This document shows positions 8,086-15,972 of a DNA stretch of 40,619 nt, one piece after another (within the stretch, counting starts at the first letter, position 1; each line of letters starts with the position of its first letter). The position numbers and the translations under genes were made by a program. The notes under the pieces are model-generated. The model saw nothing but the letters and a program-made list of their open reading frames with translations. It did not search any database and was not told the origin of the DNA. The stretch is from Pseudomonadota bacterium (GTDB lineage: Bacteria > Pseudomonadota > Gammaproteobacteria > JAKAQQ01), in assembly GCA_021798115.1 (NCBI GenBank), contig JAJZYM010000016.1:1-40619 (forward strand), given 5' to 3'.

Positions 8086-9330
8086 CTACACGGTGATGTA
8101 CGGCGCCAGACACCGGCGGCTTTCAAGCAGAGCGCTTTGCCATAAAGCGTTATGGTGGTAGAGCTCGATCGTGGCGTAGCCCGAAAAGCCGTGACAACCC
8201 AACGCATTGAAACTCGCGGCGAAATCCAGTGTGCCCTCTCCAGGGATCTCGTGAAAATGTGTGATGCCCGTGCGTGTGTTGGCAACTCTCTTGCGAACAC
8301 GTGGCGGGTTCTTCACGCCGCGCAAATAAGCGATCACGGGCTTGGCCCGCTCCAACACCTCGTAGCTCAATCCTGGAACAGAAATCAGATAGGTCCAAAT
8401 CTCGTCGTCGAAATCGGACGAGCCCATGTACAAACTCGGGTAATCGATATATTCCGGTGATTTGTCAACACCCGCACGCGCGAGCAGGACGTCGATGCGG
8501 CGGCGGCGGCGCAGATCTGGACCGGCATCGCAAAAATAAAGTGGGTGCCGACGGTCGACGAGGAGATAGTCGGCGTTGTCCGGGAAATAAATCAGTTTCG
8601 CCGCCGCATCAAGATCGAAGGTTATATCGTCGGCATCGTTTTCAATCTTGAGGTTATATCCGCGCGACGCATCCGAGACGTGCAGGTAACGTGCCCACGG
8701 GGCTGCTTCGGACAGGGATCGGATGTAGTCCGTTTCGGAACAGTAAGCGTGGCACAGATCCACATGCAGGCCGAAGCGGGGCGAACCCACCTCCTTGATC
8801 AACGACAGCCCCTGATCAAGCGTTTCCACGAACATCCCCGGTTCCGGCTCGATCAACAGCGTGATGTTTTCGTCGTCGTGAAAATCGCGCAGGCATTCCT
8901 GGACACCCTCGATCAGAAGAGTGCGTGGGTCGACCGACAGACTCCTCGCATGCTCGTCACGGAGAAAACCACTTCCAAAAGTGACGAAGGGCGCGCCCAG
9001 ACGACGGGCGGCGCGGATACCACGCTTGATGAGATCAATGCGCCGCTTGCGCCCCGCAAGGTCAAGCGCGAGCAGCGACGGTTCGTGCGGCCGGGAAGGC
9101 GTAAAGAAATACGAGGCCGTTGCAACACACGCCGCCTCGAGACGAGCCTTCCGCAGATGATGTTTCAGCTCGACAAAATCTTCGTCGCTCGCATCGAACG
9201 GATCAAGTTGGCGGCGGTGGAAGGCAATCTCGATCCCTGTGTAGCCCGCTTGCCCGACTACGTCAATAGCACTCCGAAGATCCAGATCGGTCAATCCGAA
9301 CGTGCTGTAGCTCAACCGAATTCCCTTCAT
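8086..9330 (-). CDS. Xylose-isomerase-like TIM-barrel sugar isomerase/epimerase (EboE position)
   Basis: 414 aa, first gene of the five-gene operon. The N-terminal ~280 residues look like the AP-endonuclease-2/IolE-type barrel: MKGIRLSYSTFGLTDLDLR, YTGIEIAFHR, NITLLIEPEPGMFVETLDQG (metal-binding Glu) and FGLHVDLCHAYC, LHVSDASRGYN. A roughly 130-residue C-terminal part follows and ends in GYATIELYHH. Such proteins isomerise or epimerise sugars and cyclitols. In ebo clusters the barrel protein is EboE, but this one is recognisable only as a member of the broad superfamily. ATG 9330 was chosen because sequence upstream is basic and non-conserved. No clear Shine-Dalgarno is seen. It may supply or process the cyclase's substrate or product. 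Confidence 0.75.
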   Translation of the reverse strand: MKGIRLSYSTFGLTDLDLRSAIDVVGQAGYTGIEIAFHRRQLDPFDASDEDFVELKHHLRKARLEAACVATASYFFTPSRPHEPSLLALDLAGRKRRIDLIKRGIRAARRLGAPFVTFGSGFLRDEHARSLSVDPRTLLIEGVQECLRDFHDDENITLLIEPEPGMFVETLDQGLSLIKEVGSPRFGLHVDLCHAYCSETDYIRSLSEAAPWARYLHVSDASRGYNLKIENDADDITFDLDAAAKLIYFPDNADYLLVDRRHPLYFCDAGPDLRRRRRIDVLLARAGVDKSPEYIDYPSLYMGSSDFDDEIWTYLISVPGLSYEVLERAKPVIAYLRGVKNPPRVRKRVANTRTGITHFHEIPGEGTLDFAASFNALGCHGFSGYATIELYHHNALWQSALLESRRCLAPYITV

Positions 9331-9654
9331 GGCCGTGAATCCATGCCAAAGCCGTCCCGAGACACGACCCCGTTTGTCCCGGGCCTCACGACCCCTGTCT
9401 CGTTTCGTGCGAAAGGCACGTGAAAAGAAGGGCAATCGGGGGTGGGTTGAGGCGCCAACACCGCGCTGAGGTCACGGGAACGACGCCTGCATACCCAAGC
9501 GTCCCGGGGAATCACCGAGCACCAGCCCCTGGGCATGAAACAAGGTGCTGAACGCCGTGCTTCACAGACGAACTCTTGTCCACCCGACTGTTTTTTGCCC
9601 ACACACTCACGCGGTCACCCTCTTCATAAAGCCGGCTTTGACGCGGATGCGTTC

Positions 9655-9660
9655 AGTATA
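9655..9660 (-). promoter_or_regulatory. Candidate -10 box of the ebo/luxS operon
   Basis: TATACT on the minus strand, at the edge of the AT-rich block. No good -35 lies 16-18 bases upstream; only a T-run is there. If used, the first gene would have a leader of about 315 nt, long enough for regulation at the RNA level. Confidence 0.35.
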
Positions 9661-9974
9661 CCCGCGCCTGAAGGGCAAAAAAGATTTTCAACAAAGTCTA
9701 AAACTTTTATTTTTCCAATAATGATATGGCTCTTGACCTGACGCTTATGAGATTTATTCTTAATACAAAACCAATACAGGATCGGGGCCTGAATTGCCCT
9801 GATCCAGGATGGATGAGACGGTCTTGCATGCAGGCGCCACACCGTCGTGCATTTCACGAGAGAACGGATCTTGCCGTTGTGCGGATCGCTTCTGGAGATC
9901 GCAGTCGACGCTCGACCAGAACCACGGCAGTCTGTGGCGGGCGGGCGTCCGAGAGCCGCGCGACGTGACCCGAT

Positions 9975-9988
9975 GCAGATAAATCTGC
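9975..9988. repeat. Inverted repeat GCAGAT-AA-ATCTGC
   Basis: Perfect 6-bp arms around AA in the recX/ebo-operon intergenic region. The size and symmetry suit a dimeric regulator's operator, but it is more than 300 bp from the likely operon promoter, so function is unproven. Confidence 0.35.
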
Positions 9989-10014
9989 GGTGTTTCCAGA
10001 AAAGTCTGCCAAAC

Positions 10015-10028
10015 CCGAGCCGGCTCGG
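10015..10028. repeat. 14-bp perfect palindrome CCGAGCCGGCTCGG
   Basis: Perfect palindrome 66 bp past the recX stop. It could form a small hairpin in the recX transcript, but no T-run follows and there is no loop, so a classical terminator is unlikely. In GC-rich DNA such a palindrome could be chance. Confidence 0.3.
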
Positions 10029-10093
10029 CGACTCTTTGACGACATTCGACCCGTCCTCTGTCCCCGGGAGGGCAGTGAACCCCCAGGTCCGCC

Positions 10094-10627
10094 CTACGGC
10101 TCCTCGCGCGGAGGGTCTTCATCGAGCTCGTGATCCTCCCCGCGGAGGAGGGCCCGAAGCGTAGCCGCCTCGTAGCCACGTCGGGCGAGAAGCTGACGCG
10201 CCCGCGCCACGCGCCCGGGGTCGCGTTCCCAGCCGGACCCCAGACGTCGGTGGCAGAGTTCGGCGGCGGAAGCAAGAGCGGCCCCCCGGGTCTCGGCCAG
10301 GCAACGATCGACGAGCTCACGCGCCAGCCCGACGGCGGTCAGTTCAGCCCGAATCAGGAGAAGCCCTTTGCCGCGGCGGAGGAGCACGCGCAGACGTTCC
10401 CTCGCGTAGCGCTCATCGTCGAGGTAGCCTTCGGCCGCCAGGCGGTCGAGCACAGCGTTCAGGGTGTCCTCAGCGCCGCCATGCCGACGGAGCCACGCGG
10501 CAAGCTCTCCCCGTGCATGGTCGCGACGCGCCAGGCGGGCCAGCGCACGGGTGTAGAGGGGTCGTTCCCCCGAATCACCCCCTGCGACGGAATCCTTGGG
10601 GCGTGGCTCCTCAGGCGTCGTCCGCAA
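10094..10627 (-). CDS. recX: Regulatory protein RecX
   Basis: RecX binds RecA filaments and limits or modulates strand exchange. The 177 aa sequence has the tandem three-helix repeats of the family: [20 protein letters not shown], then [37 protein letters not shown] and a last repeat ending [13 protein letters not shown]. It overlaps the recA stop by 17 bases, a usual recA-recX coupling. In most gammaproteobacteria alaS follows directly; here the ebo/luxS operon lies between. Confidence 0.93.
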   Translation of the reverse strand: MRTTPEEPRPKDSVAGGDSGERPLYTRALARLARRDHARGELAAWLRRHGGAEDTLNAVLDRLAAEGYLDDERYARERLRVLLRRGKGLLLIRAELTAVGLARELVDRCLAETRGAALASAAELCHRRLGSGWERDPGRVARARQLLARRGYEAATLRALLRGEDHELDEDPPREEP

Positions 10628-11645
10628 CCTCTTCGGCCCGGACGGCGGGAAGCGCGTGCAGTCGTGCCCGAAGCTCGGCGGCCAGCGTCTCGCTCAGGTC
10701 CGGATGCTCAATAAGGTACTGACGGGCGTTGTCCCGTCCCTGTCCGATGCGCTCGCCGCGCACGCTGTACCAAGCCCCGGACTTTTCGACCAGGCCGGCT
10801 TCGACGCCGAGGTCGAGCACTTCGCCCTCGCGCGAGATGCCCCGGTCGTAGAGAATCTCGAACTCGGCCTGGCGGAAAGGTGGGGCCACCTTGTTTTTGA
10901 CCACCTTGACGCGGGTCTCGTTACCGACGACTTCGTCGCCGCGCTTGACCGTGCCGATGCGGCGGATGTCGAGACGCACAGAGGCGTAGAACTTGAGGGC
11001 GTTACCACCGGTGGTGGTCTCGGGATTTCCGAACATGACCCCAATCTTCATGCGGATCTGATTGATGAAGATGACCAAGGTGTTTGAGCGCTTGATGACG
11101 GCCGTAAGTTTGCGCAACGCCTGTGACATGAGGCGGGCCTGGAGACCGACGTGCGAATCGCCCATCTCGCCTTCGATTTCCGCCCGTGGGGTCAACGCGG
11201 CAACCGAATCGATCACGACGATGTCGATCCCGCCCGAACGGACGAGCATGTCGGCAATCTCGAGGGCCTGTTCCCCGGTGTCGGGCTGCGAAATCAGGAG
11301 ATCGTCGACACGCACGCCGAGCTTGCGGGCGTAGCCGGGGTCGAGAGCGTGCTCGGCGTCGATGAACGCTGCCACCCCGCCCTGCTTCTGCGCTTCGGCG
11401 ATGACATGGAGCGTCAGGGTGGTCTTGCCCGAGGATTCGGGTCCGTAGATCTCAACCACCCGGCCGCGGGGCAGGCCACCCACGCCGAGGGCGGCGTCGA
11501 GCGCAATCGATCCCGTCGGCAGCACCGTCACGTCCACCGGGGCCGCCTCGGCCCCAAGGCGCATCACCGAACCCTTGCCGAACTGACGCTCGATCTGCTG
11601 GATGGCTTGTTCGAGGGCTTTTTTTCGCTGGGAATCGTCGCTCAT
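10611..11645 (-). CDS. recA: Recombinase RecA
   Basis: DNA-dependent ATPase for homologous recombination and SOS induction, 344 aa. Walker [11 protein letters not shown], Walker B VIDSVAAL, the L1/L2 DNA-binding loops ([12 protein letters not shown] and [20 protein letters not shown]) and the C-terminal domain with a final acidic patch are all present. ATG 11645 (MSDDSQ) is preferred; a TTG three codons earlier has no ribosome-binding site at proper distance. Only 27 bases separate it from the thpR stop. I saw no LexA box of the CTGT-N8-ACAG type upstream, so SOS control is not evident here. Confidence 0.98.
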   Translation of the reverse strand: MSDDSQRKKALEQAIQQIERQFGKGSVMRLGAEAAPVDVTVLPTGSIALDAALGVGGLPRGRVVEIYGPESSGKTTLTLHVIAEAQKQGGVAAFIDAEHALDPGYARKLGVRVDDLLISQPDTGEQALEIADMLVRSGGIDIVVIDSVAALTPRAEIEGEMGDSHVGLQARLMSQALRKLTAVIKRSNTLVIFINQIRMKIGVMFGNPETTTGGNALKFYASVRLDIRRIGTVKRGDEVVGNETRVKVVKNKVAPPFRQAEFEILYDRGISREGEVLDLGVEAGLVEKSGAWYSVRGERIGQGRDNARQYLIEHPDLSETLAAELRARLHALPAVRAEEVADDA

Positions 11646-11672
11646 GGAAGACAAACTCTTGCGGTCAGAACC

Positions 11673-12224
11673 CTATTCTATGCTCGCCCTCTCCTCCCCG
11701 CCTGCTCCGAGGCGCCAGCGGGCGAGACGGCGGTAGACGCCGCGGCCTCCGGGTGCCCGCACGGCCAGGACGAGATCGCGAACCGTCCAAGACAGAGGAG
11801 GATCAAGAACCCCAGTTTGCGCCTGACGGGCACCGCGCACCAGCGTGACGTGGGGCCGAAACGGCCGTCTTGCACCGGCCTGGGCCGCCCGACGAGGAAG
11901 GTCGAGCGACGCGAGAAGCGCGTTGAGAAGCACAAGGGAAGCGGGAGCGATCGCAGGTCCCACCCAAAAGACGCGGCCCGAACGGAAAATTCCGAGGCGA
12001 TCGAGGCTCAGACGAAACGCCGGAACACGGACCTCCCGGAGTGCGACAACGACCCGGTTTTGCTCATCGTCGGCCAGAGGCCCAAGGTAGAGAACCGTGA
12101 GATGAACGTCAGCGGGACCGACCGGGCGTCCTCCGCACGCACGGTCCGCAAGAGCGGAGAGTCCCGCGCGTAGCCCCCTGGGAGGCCAGAGAGCGAGAAA
12201 GGTCGAGCGGCCACCGTCGGGCAT
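11673..12224 (-). CDS. thpR: RNA 2',3'-cyclic phosphodiesterase (2'-5' RNA ligase family)
   Basis: A 2H-phosphoesterase hydrolysing RNA 2',3'-cyclic phosphates. Both HxTx catalytic motifs are present: HLTVLYLG (about residue 41) and HVTLVRGA (about 125), in 183 aa. Two starts are possible, ATG 12224 and ATG 12242; the second overlaps pncC by 11 bases and adds six residues. The shorter form begins just before the conserved FLALWPP. It is sandwiched between pncC and recA, as in many gammaproteobacteria. Confidence 0.88.
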   Translation of the reverse strand: MPDGGRSTFLALWPPRGLRAGLSALADRACGGRPVGPADVHLTVLYLGPLADDEQNRVVVALREVRVPAFRLSLDRLGIFRSGRVFWVGPAIAPASLVLLNALLASLDLPRRAAQAGARRPFRPHVTLVRGARQAQTGVLDPPLSWTVRDLVLAVRAPGGRGVYRRLARWRLGAGGEERASIE

Positions 12225-12231
12225 GAGGATC

Positions 12232-12732
12232 CTAGCCCACATCCTCTGCGCAGACTCCGGCGAGCAGCAGGCGAACGGCTTCCCGCCGCACGTCCTCCCG
12301 ACCCCCGTCGAGGCGGCGGCGAAAAACCCGCGGGGCCTCCCCCCGCCGCGCCCAGGCGAGACAGACGGTGCCCACCGGGGTCGCCGTATCTCCTCCCGTC
12401 GGGCCGGCCACTCCGCTCACGGCCGCGGCGTGGGTGAGGGCGGGCACACGGTCGAGAAGACCCCTCGCCATGGCGGCAACCACCGCGGTCGACACCACGC
12501 CCTCACGGGCCATGAGTTCGGGGGGAACACCGAGGAGCCGGGTCTTCGCCTCAGGGTCGTAGACCACCACACCCCCCCAGAACCAGTCCGAAGCCCCGGG
12601 CACGTCGGTCAGCACCTTCGCGGCCCACCCTCCCGTGCAGGATTCGGCAAGACCGAGCCGCGCCCGACGGCTGAGGAGCCAGGCCCCCAAGCGCACGGCC
12701 AGTTGTCCGAGATCCTGATTCTCCGGCGGCAT
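12232..12732 (-). CDS. pncC: Nicotinamide-nucleotide amidohydrolase PncC (CinA C-terminal domain)
   Basis: Deamidates NMN to nicotinic acid mononucleotide in pyridine-nucleotide recycling. The 166 aa protein corresponds to the stand-alone CinA C-terminal domain: LGLAESCTGGWAAKVLTDVPGAS, FWGGVVVYD..K..LLGV and AVSGVAGPTGG. ATG 12732 gives the usual length; the frame runs open far upstream but into the mutS promoter and gene. It is divergent from mutS with a 240-bp spacer. Confidence 0.92.
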   Translation of the reverse strand: MPPENQDLGQLAVRLGAWLLSRRARLGLAESCTGGWAAKVLTDVPGASDWFWGGVVVYDPEAKTRLLGVPPELMAREGVVSTAVVAAMARGLLDRVPALTHAAAVSGVAGPTGGDTATPVGTVCLAWARRGEAPRVFRRRLDGGREDVRREAVRLLLAGVCAEDVG

Positions 12733-12972
12733 ACGCTTTGCGGCCCAGGCATCCGATGGCGGGGATACTACCAAATTGGGCCGCGGCGGCCGCTCGGACC
12801 CCGCATCGACGCCGCTTCTCCCCCTCGGTGAGGCCCCGCCCAAGGCCGCAAGACGTCCCTCTCCCACCAGGCGAGGGCTGCGGAGCGGGCGCAACTTCGG
12901 GACCTCAAGACGTCGCGCAGAGGAGGCCGTATCTTTAGGTGACACGATCCACGCCCCGATCCGAGTTCCCGC

Positions 12973-15555
12973 ATGAACCCAGCCGACCTTTCCGCGCACA
13001 CCCCTGTCATGCGCCAATACCTCGGGATCAAAGCACAGCACCCCGACCATCTGGTCTTTTACCGGATGGGCGACTTCTACGAACTCTTTTACGACGACGC
13101 CGCAGAAGCCGCGCGCCTCCTGCACCTGACACTGACCCGTCGTGGGAGTTCCGCCGGGCAGCCCATTCCGATGGCGGGCGTGCCGGTGGCGGCCCTCGAC
13201 GCCACACTGCGCCGTCTTCTCGGCCTGGGCCGCTCGGCTGTGGTCTGCGAGCAGATCGGCAACGGCGACGGCGGACTCATTGAGCGACGGGTCGCGCGCG
13301 TGGTGACTCCCGGAACCCTGACCGAGGAGGATCTTCTCGAAGCCCGCCGGGAAAATTGGGTCGTTGCCTTGAGCGGGGACGGCCCCGAGACGACGCTGGC
13401 CGCCTTGGAGTCGGCGAGCGGTCAATTCGTGGTCCTCCCCGTCGAGGATCTCGGGGCCTTGCGAAGCGAACTCTCACGCCTCCGCCCGAGCGAGGTCCTT
13501 CTCTCCGAAGACGATCGGCGGAGCGAGGAACTCGCCGACCTCCTTCCCCCGTCCTGCACCCGTCTCCCGCCGTGGCGGTTCGATGCCGCGCGCGGGACCC
13601 GCGTGTTGTGCGAACACTTCGGGGTCAGCGATCTCGGGGCTTTCGGCCTCACCGATCTCCCCGCCGGGCGGGCTGCCGCCGGCCTGCTTCTCGAGTACTT
13701 CACCGAGACCCAGGGGGCCCGTCCGCAGCACGTCCGGGCCCTGCGCACCGAAACCGCCTCTGATCATCTCGTGATCGATGCCGCCAGCCGCGAACAGCTC
13801 GCCATCGACGGCTCCCCCCCGAATCTCGTCCACCTGCTCGACACGACGCGCACCGCCATGGGAGCCCGGCTTCTCCGCGCCTGGATCCACCGTCCGTCCC
13901 GCTCCGCAGAGACCGCCCAAGCTCGCCACGATGCCGTGGCGAGCTTCCTCGCCCACCCGTCCGTCCTCGGCGCCGTCCGCTCCGCGCTCGAGGGGCTCGC
14001 CGATCTCGAGCGCATCGCCAGCCGCCTCGCCCTCCGCCAGGCACGCCCACGAGACCTCGAAGCGCTGCGCCGCAGTCTGGAACGGGTGAGTCTCTTGGCA
14101 GAAACCCTGGCTCCGCTCGCCCCGTCGCCTCTTCTGGCATCGCTTCGTAAGGACCTCGACCCCCTGATCGGGGTCACGCAAACCCTGGGACGGGCACTTG
14201 TGGACGAGATCCCATCCACCCTCAAGGAGGGCGGCCTCTTCACCCCAGGCTACGACGGCGAGCTCGACGAACTCCGTGCTCTCGATCGTAACGGCGGGGC
14301 CGCGCTCGTCGCGTTCGAAGCCCGGGAAAAAGAGCGGACGGGCCTCGCGAGCCTCAAGCTGCGTCATCAACGGGCCCTCGGCTACAGCCTCGAGGTCCCC
14401 CGCCAGCTCGCCCAATCCGTTCCGCCCGACTACGTCCGCCGCCAAACGCTCAAGGACGTCGAGCGCTACACCTGCCCGGAACTCGAGGCCCTCACGGGTC
14501 GCCTCATCGCCGCACGGATCCGCGGCATCGAGCGTGAGCAGGAGCTCTTCGAGACCCTGGTCGCGGACCTCGCCGGACACGCCGAAACGCTTGCGCGCAC
14601 CGCCCGGGCCGCGGCGGGAATCGACGTCCTCGTGGCCTTCGCCGAGCGAGCTTCGTCCCTCGGCTGGTGCCGGCCTGTGTTCATCACAACCCCCCGGCTG
14701 GTGCTCGAGCACGCCCGTCATCCGGTCCTCGAGACGAATCTGGCTGAACCCTTCGTGCCGAACGACCTCCGGCTCGACGCCGAGCGGCGTCTCGCGATCC
14801 TCACCGGGCCCAACATGGGGGGGAAAAGCACCTACATGCGTCAGGCGGCACTGGCTGTCGTGCTCGCGTACGCCGGTTCGTTCGTGCCGGCGGCACGCGC
14901 GGAGATCGGGCCCTTCGACCGCATTTTCACCCGTATCGGCGCCGGCGACGAGCTCGCCCGCGGCCGCTCGACATTCATGGTCGAAATGCTCGAGACAGCC
15001 CACATCCTGCATCACGCCACCGAGCAGAGCCTTGTTCTCCTCGACGAGATCGGACGCGGGACCGGCACGTACGATGGGTTGGCCCTCGCTTACGCGGTGG
15101 CCGAACATCTCGTCGAGAACGTCCGCGCCCTCACGCTCTTCGCGACCCATTACTTCGAACTCACCGAGATCGCGACCCACCGGCCGGCAGCCCTGAACCT
15201 TCACGTCGAGGCGCGCCTCGAGGGGGGACGGCTGGTGCTCTTGCACGAGGTCCGGGCCGGGGCCGCGGTCCGCAGCCACGGTCTCGACGTGGCGGCGCTC
15301 GCCGGGGTGCCACCCACGGTACTCGCCCGAGCACGGGAGCGGCTCGCCGTTCTCGAAAAAGACGGGGACGCGCACCTTGGGCCACCGCCCTCCCCTCCGT
15401 CGGCATCCGCCGCGCCGGACCGCCTGCGGGAGACCCTCCTCCGACTCGATCCGCTCCGTCTGAACCCGCTCGAAGCGCACGCTTGGATCGTGCGTCTGCG
15501 CGCTCTGCTTGCCGACGAGGAGGGATCAGGCCCCGCTGCGGCGGGTGATCACTGA
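12973..15555 (+). CDS. mutS: DNA mismatch repair protein MutS
   Basis: Recognises mismatches and recruits MutL. 860 aa, full length. The mismatch-binding domain starts with HTPVMRQYLGIKAQHPDHL and has the Phe-x-Glu-like FYRMGDFYELF. The ATPase has Walker A GPNMGGKSTYMRQ, Walker B/signature LLDEIGRGTGTYDGLALA and FATHYFELTE. The signature normally reads GRGTSTYDG; here Ser is replaced by Gly. The C-terminus ends in HAWIVRLRALL plus a short tail. Its last 30 bases overlap the convergent response-regulator gene. The divergent spacer to pncC (12733-12972) must hold its promoter; a TATCTT near 12929 is the only candidate seen. Confidence 0.97.
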   Translation: MNPADLSAHTPVMRQYLGIKAQHPDHLVFYRMGDFYELFYDDAAEAARLLHLTLTRRGSSAGQPIPMAGVPVAALDATLRRLLGLGRSAVVCEQIGNGDGGLIERRVARVVTPGTLTEEDLLEARRENWVVALSGDGPETTLAALESASGQFVVLPVEDLGALRSELSRLRPSEVLLSEDDRRSEELADLLPPSCTRLPPWRFDAARGTRVLCEHFGVSDLGAFGLTDLPAGRAAAGLLLEYFTETQGARPQHVRALRTETASDHLVIDAASREQLAIDGSPPNLVHLLDTTRTAMGARLLRAWIHRPSRSAETAQARHDAVASFLAHPSVLGAVRSALEGLADLERIASRLALRQARPRDLEALRRSLERVSLLAETLAPLAPSPLLASLRKDLDPLIGVTQTLGRALVDEIPSTLKEGGLFTPGYDGELDELRALDRNGGAALVAFEAREKERTGLASLKLRHQRALGYSLEVPRQLAQSVPPDYVRRQTLKDVERYTCPELEALTGRLIAARIRGIEREQELFETLVADLAGHAETLARTARAAAGIDVLVAFAERASSLGWCRPVFITTPRLVLEHARHPVLETNLAEPFVPNDLRLDAERRLAILTGPNMGGKSTYMRQAALAVVLAYAGSFVPAARAEIGPFDRIFTRIGAGDELARGRSTFMVEMLETAHILHHATEQSLVLLDEIGRGTGTYDGLALAYAVAEHLVENVRALTLFATHYFELTEIATHRPAALNLHVEARLEGGRLVLLHEVRAGAAVRSHGLDVAALAGVPPTVLARARERLAVLEKDGDAHLGPPPSPPSASAAPDRLRETLLRLDPLRLNPLEAHAWIVRLRALLADEEGSGPAAAGDH

Positions 15556-15912
15556 TTCGAGAAGTGGCCCGACGACCGCCGTGAACTCGATCTTGTTGAT
15601 CAGCGCCACCGCACCGAGTTCGCGGGCCCGCTGGGCGTATTCGGGCTCGTCGTAGAGCGTCACGAAAATCACCTCGGGCGGCCGAACGAGAGCCCTGAGC
15701 GCGCGGGCCGTCTCCCAGCCGTCGAGTTCCGGCATGGCCACATCGAGAAAGACCAGGTCGGGAGCAAGCGTGGAAGCCAGCTCAATGGCTTCCGAGCCCG
15801 ACCGGGCCATGCCCACGACATCGACGCCCGGCTGGCTCATGAGGAGACCCACCGCCGACTCGAGAAAGAGCGGATGATCATCGACCACAAGCACGCGAAG
15901 CGCAGAGGCCAT
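15526..15912 (-). CDS. Receiver-only response regulator
   Basis: 128 aa made of a single receiver domain: VLVVDDHPLFLE (acidic pair), phosphoacceptor Asp in DLVFLDVAMPELDGWE, Thr in VIFVTLYDEPE and a Lys in ALINKIEF. The sequence style is that of NarL/FixJ regulators, but no HTH output domain follows; the protein ends at RRSGA. It is 60 bases downstream of a histidine kinase on the same strand and surely its partner. Output must be by protein contact or via another regulator. Its 3' end overlaps mutS by 30 bases. Confidence 0.9.
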   Translation of the reverse strand: MASALRVLVVDDHPLFLESAVGLLMSQPGVDVVGMARSGSEAIELASTLAPDLVFLDVAMPELDGWETARALRALVRPPEVIFVTLYDEPEYAQRARELGAVALINKIEFTAVVGPLLESVITRRSGA

Positions 15913-15972
15913 CGAACGCCCTCCGGAGCGGGACGGTGTCAGTATGCCGCGAAGCGGCGCCGGGCGCCAGTC

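Larger units (their letters stand above)
9331..10093. other. 763-bp intergenic region upstream of the ebo/luxS operon
   Basis: No convincing gene. The part from about 9655 to 9780 is strikingly AT-rich (one 60-base line, 9661-9720, has 21 G+C) in a genome otherwise near 65-70%. It holds a TATACT -10 candidate for the operon, which would leave a leader of about 310-320 nt before the first gene. A small stem (CGTGC/GCACG, 9406-9420) lies within that leader. Two inverted repeats lie on the recX side. A 91-codon frame (9602-9327, minus) ends in an ATGA overlap with the operon start but has no coding character. No riboswitch consensus was recognised by eye. Confidence 0.55.

Noticed and set aside
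9327-9602. 91-codon frame ending in ATGA overlap with the TIM-barrel gene
   Set aside because: The overlap is suggestive, but the protein has no family features and no ribosome-binding site; treated as leader RNA.
12733-13425. N-terminal extension of pncC to a 397-residue protein
   Set aside because: The extension is antisense to mutS and not like the CinA N-terminal domain.
13474-15480. 668-codon open frame antisense to mutS
   Set aside because: Shadow of mutS through third-position GC bias; no recognisable domain.
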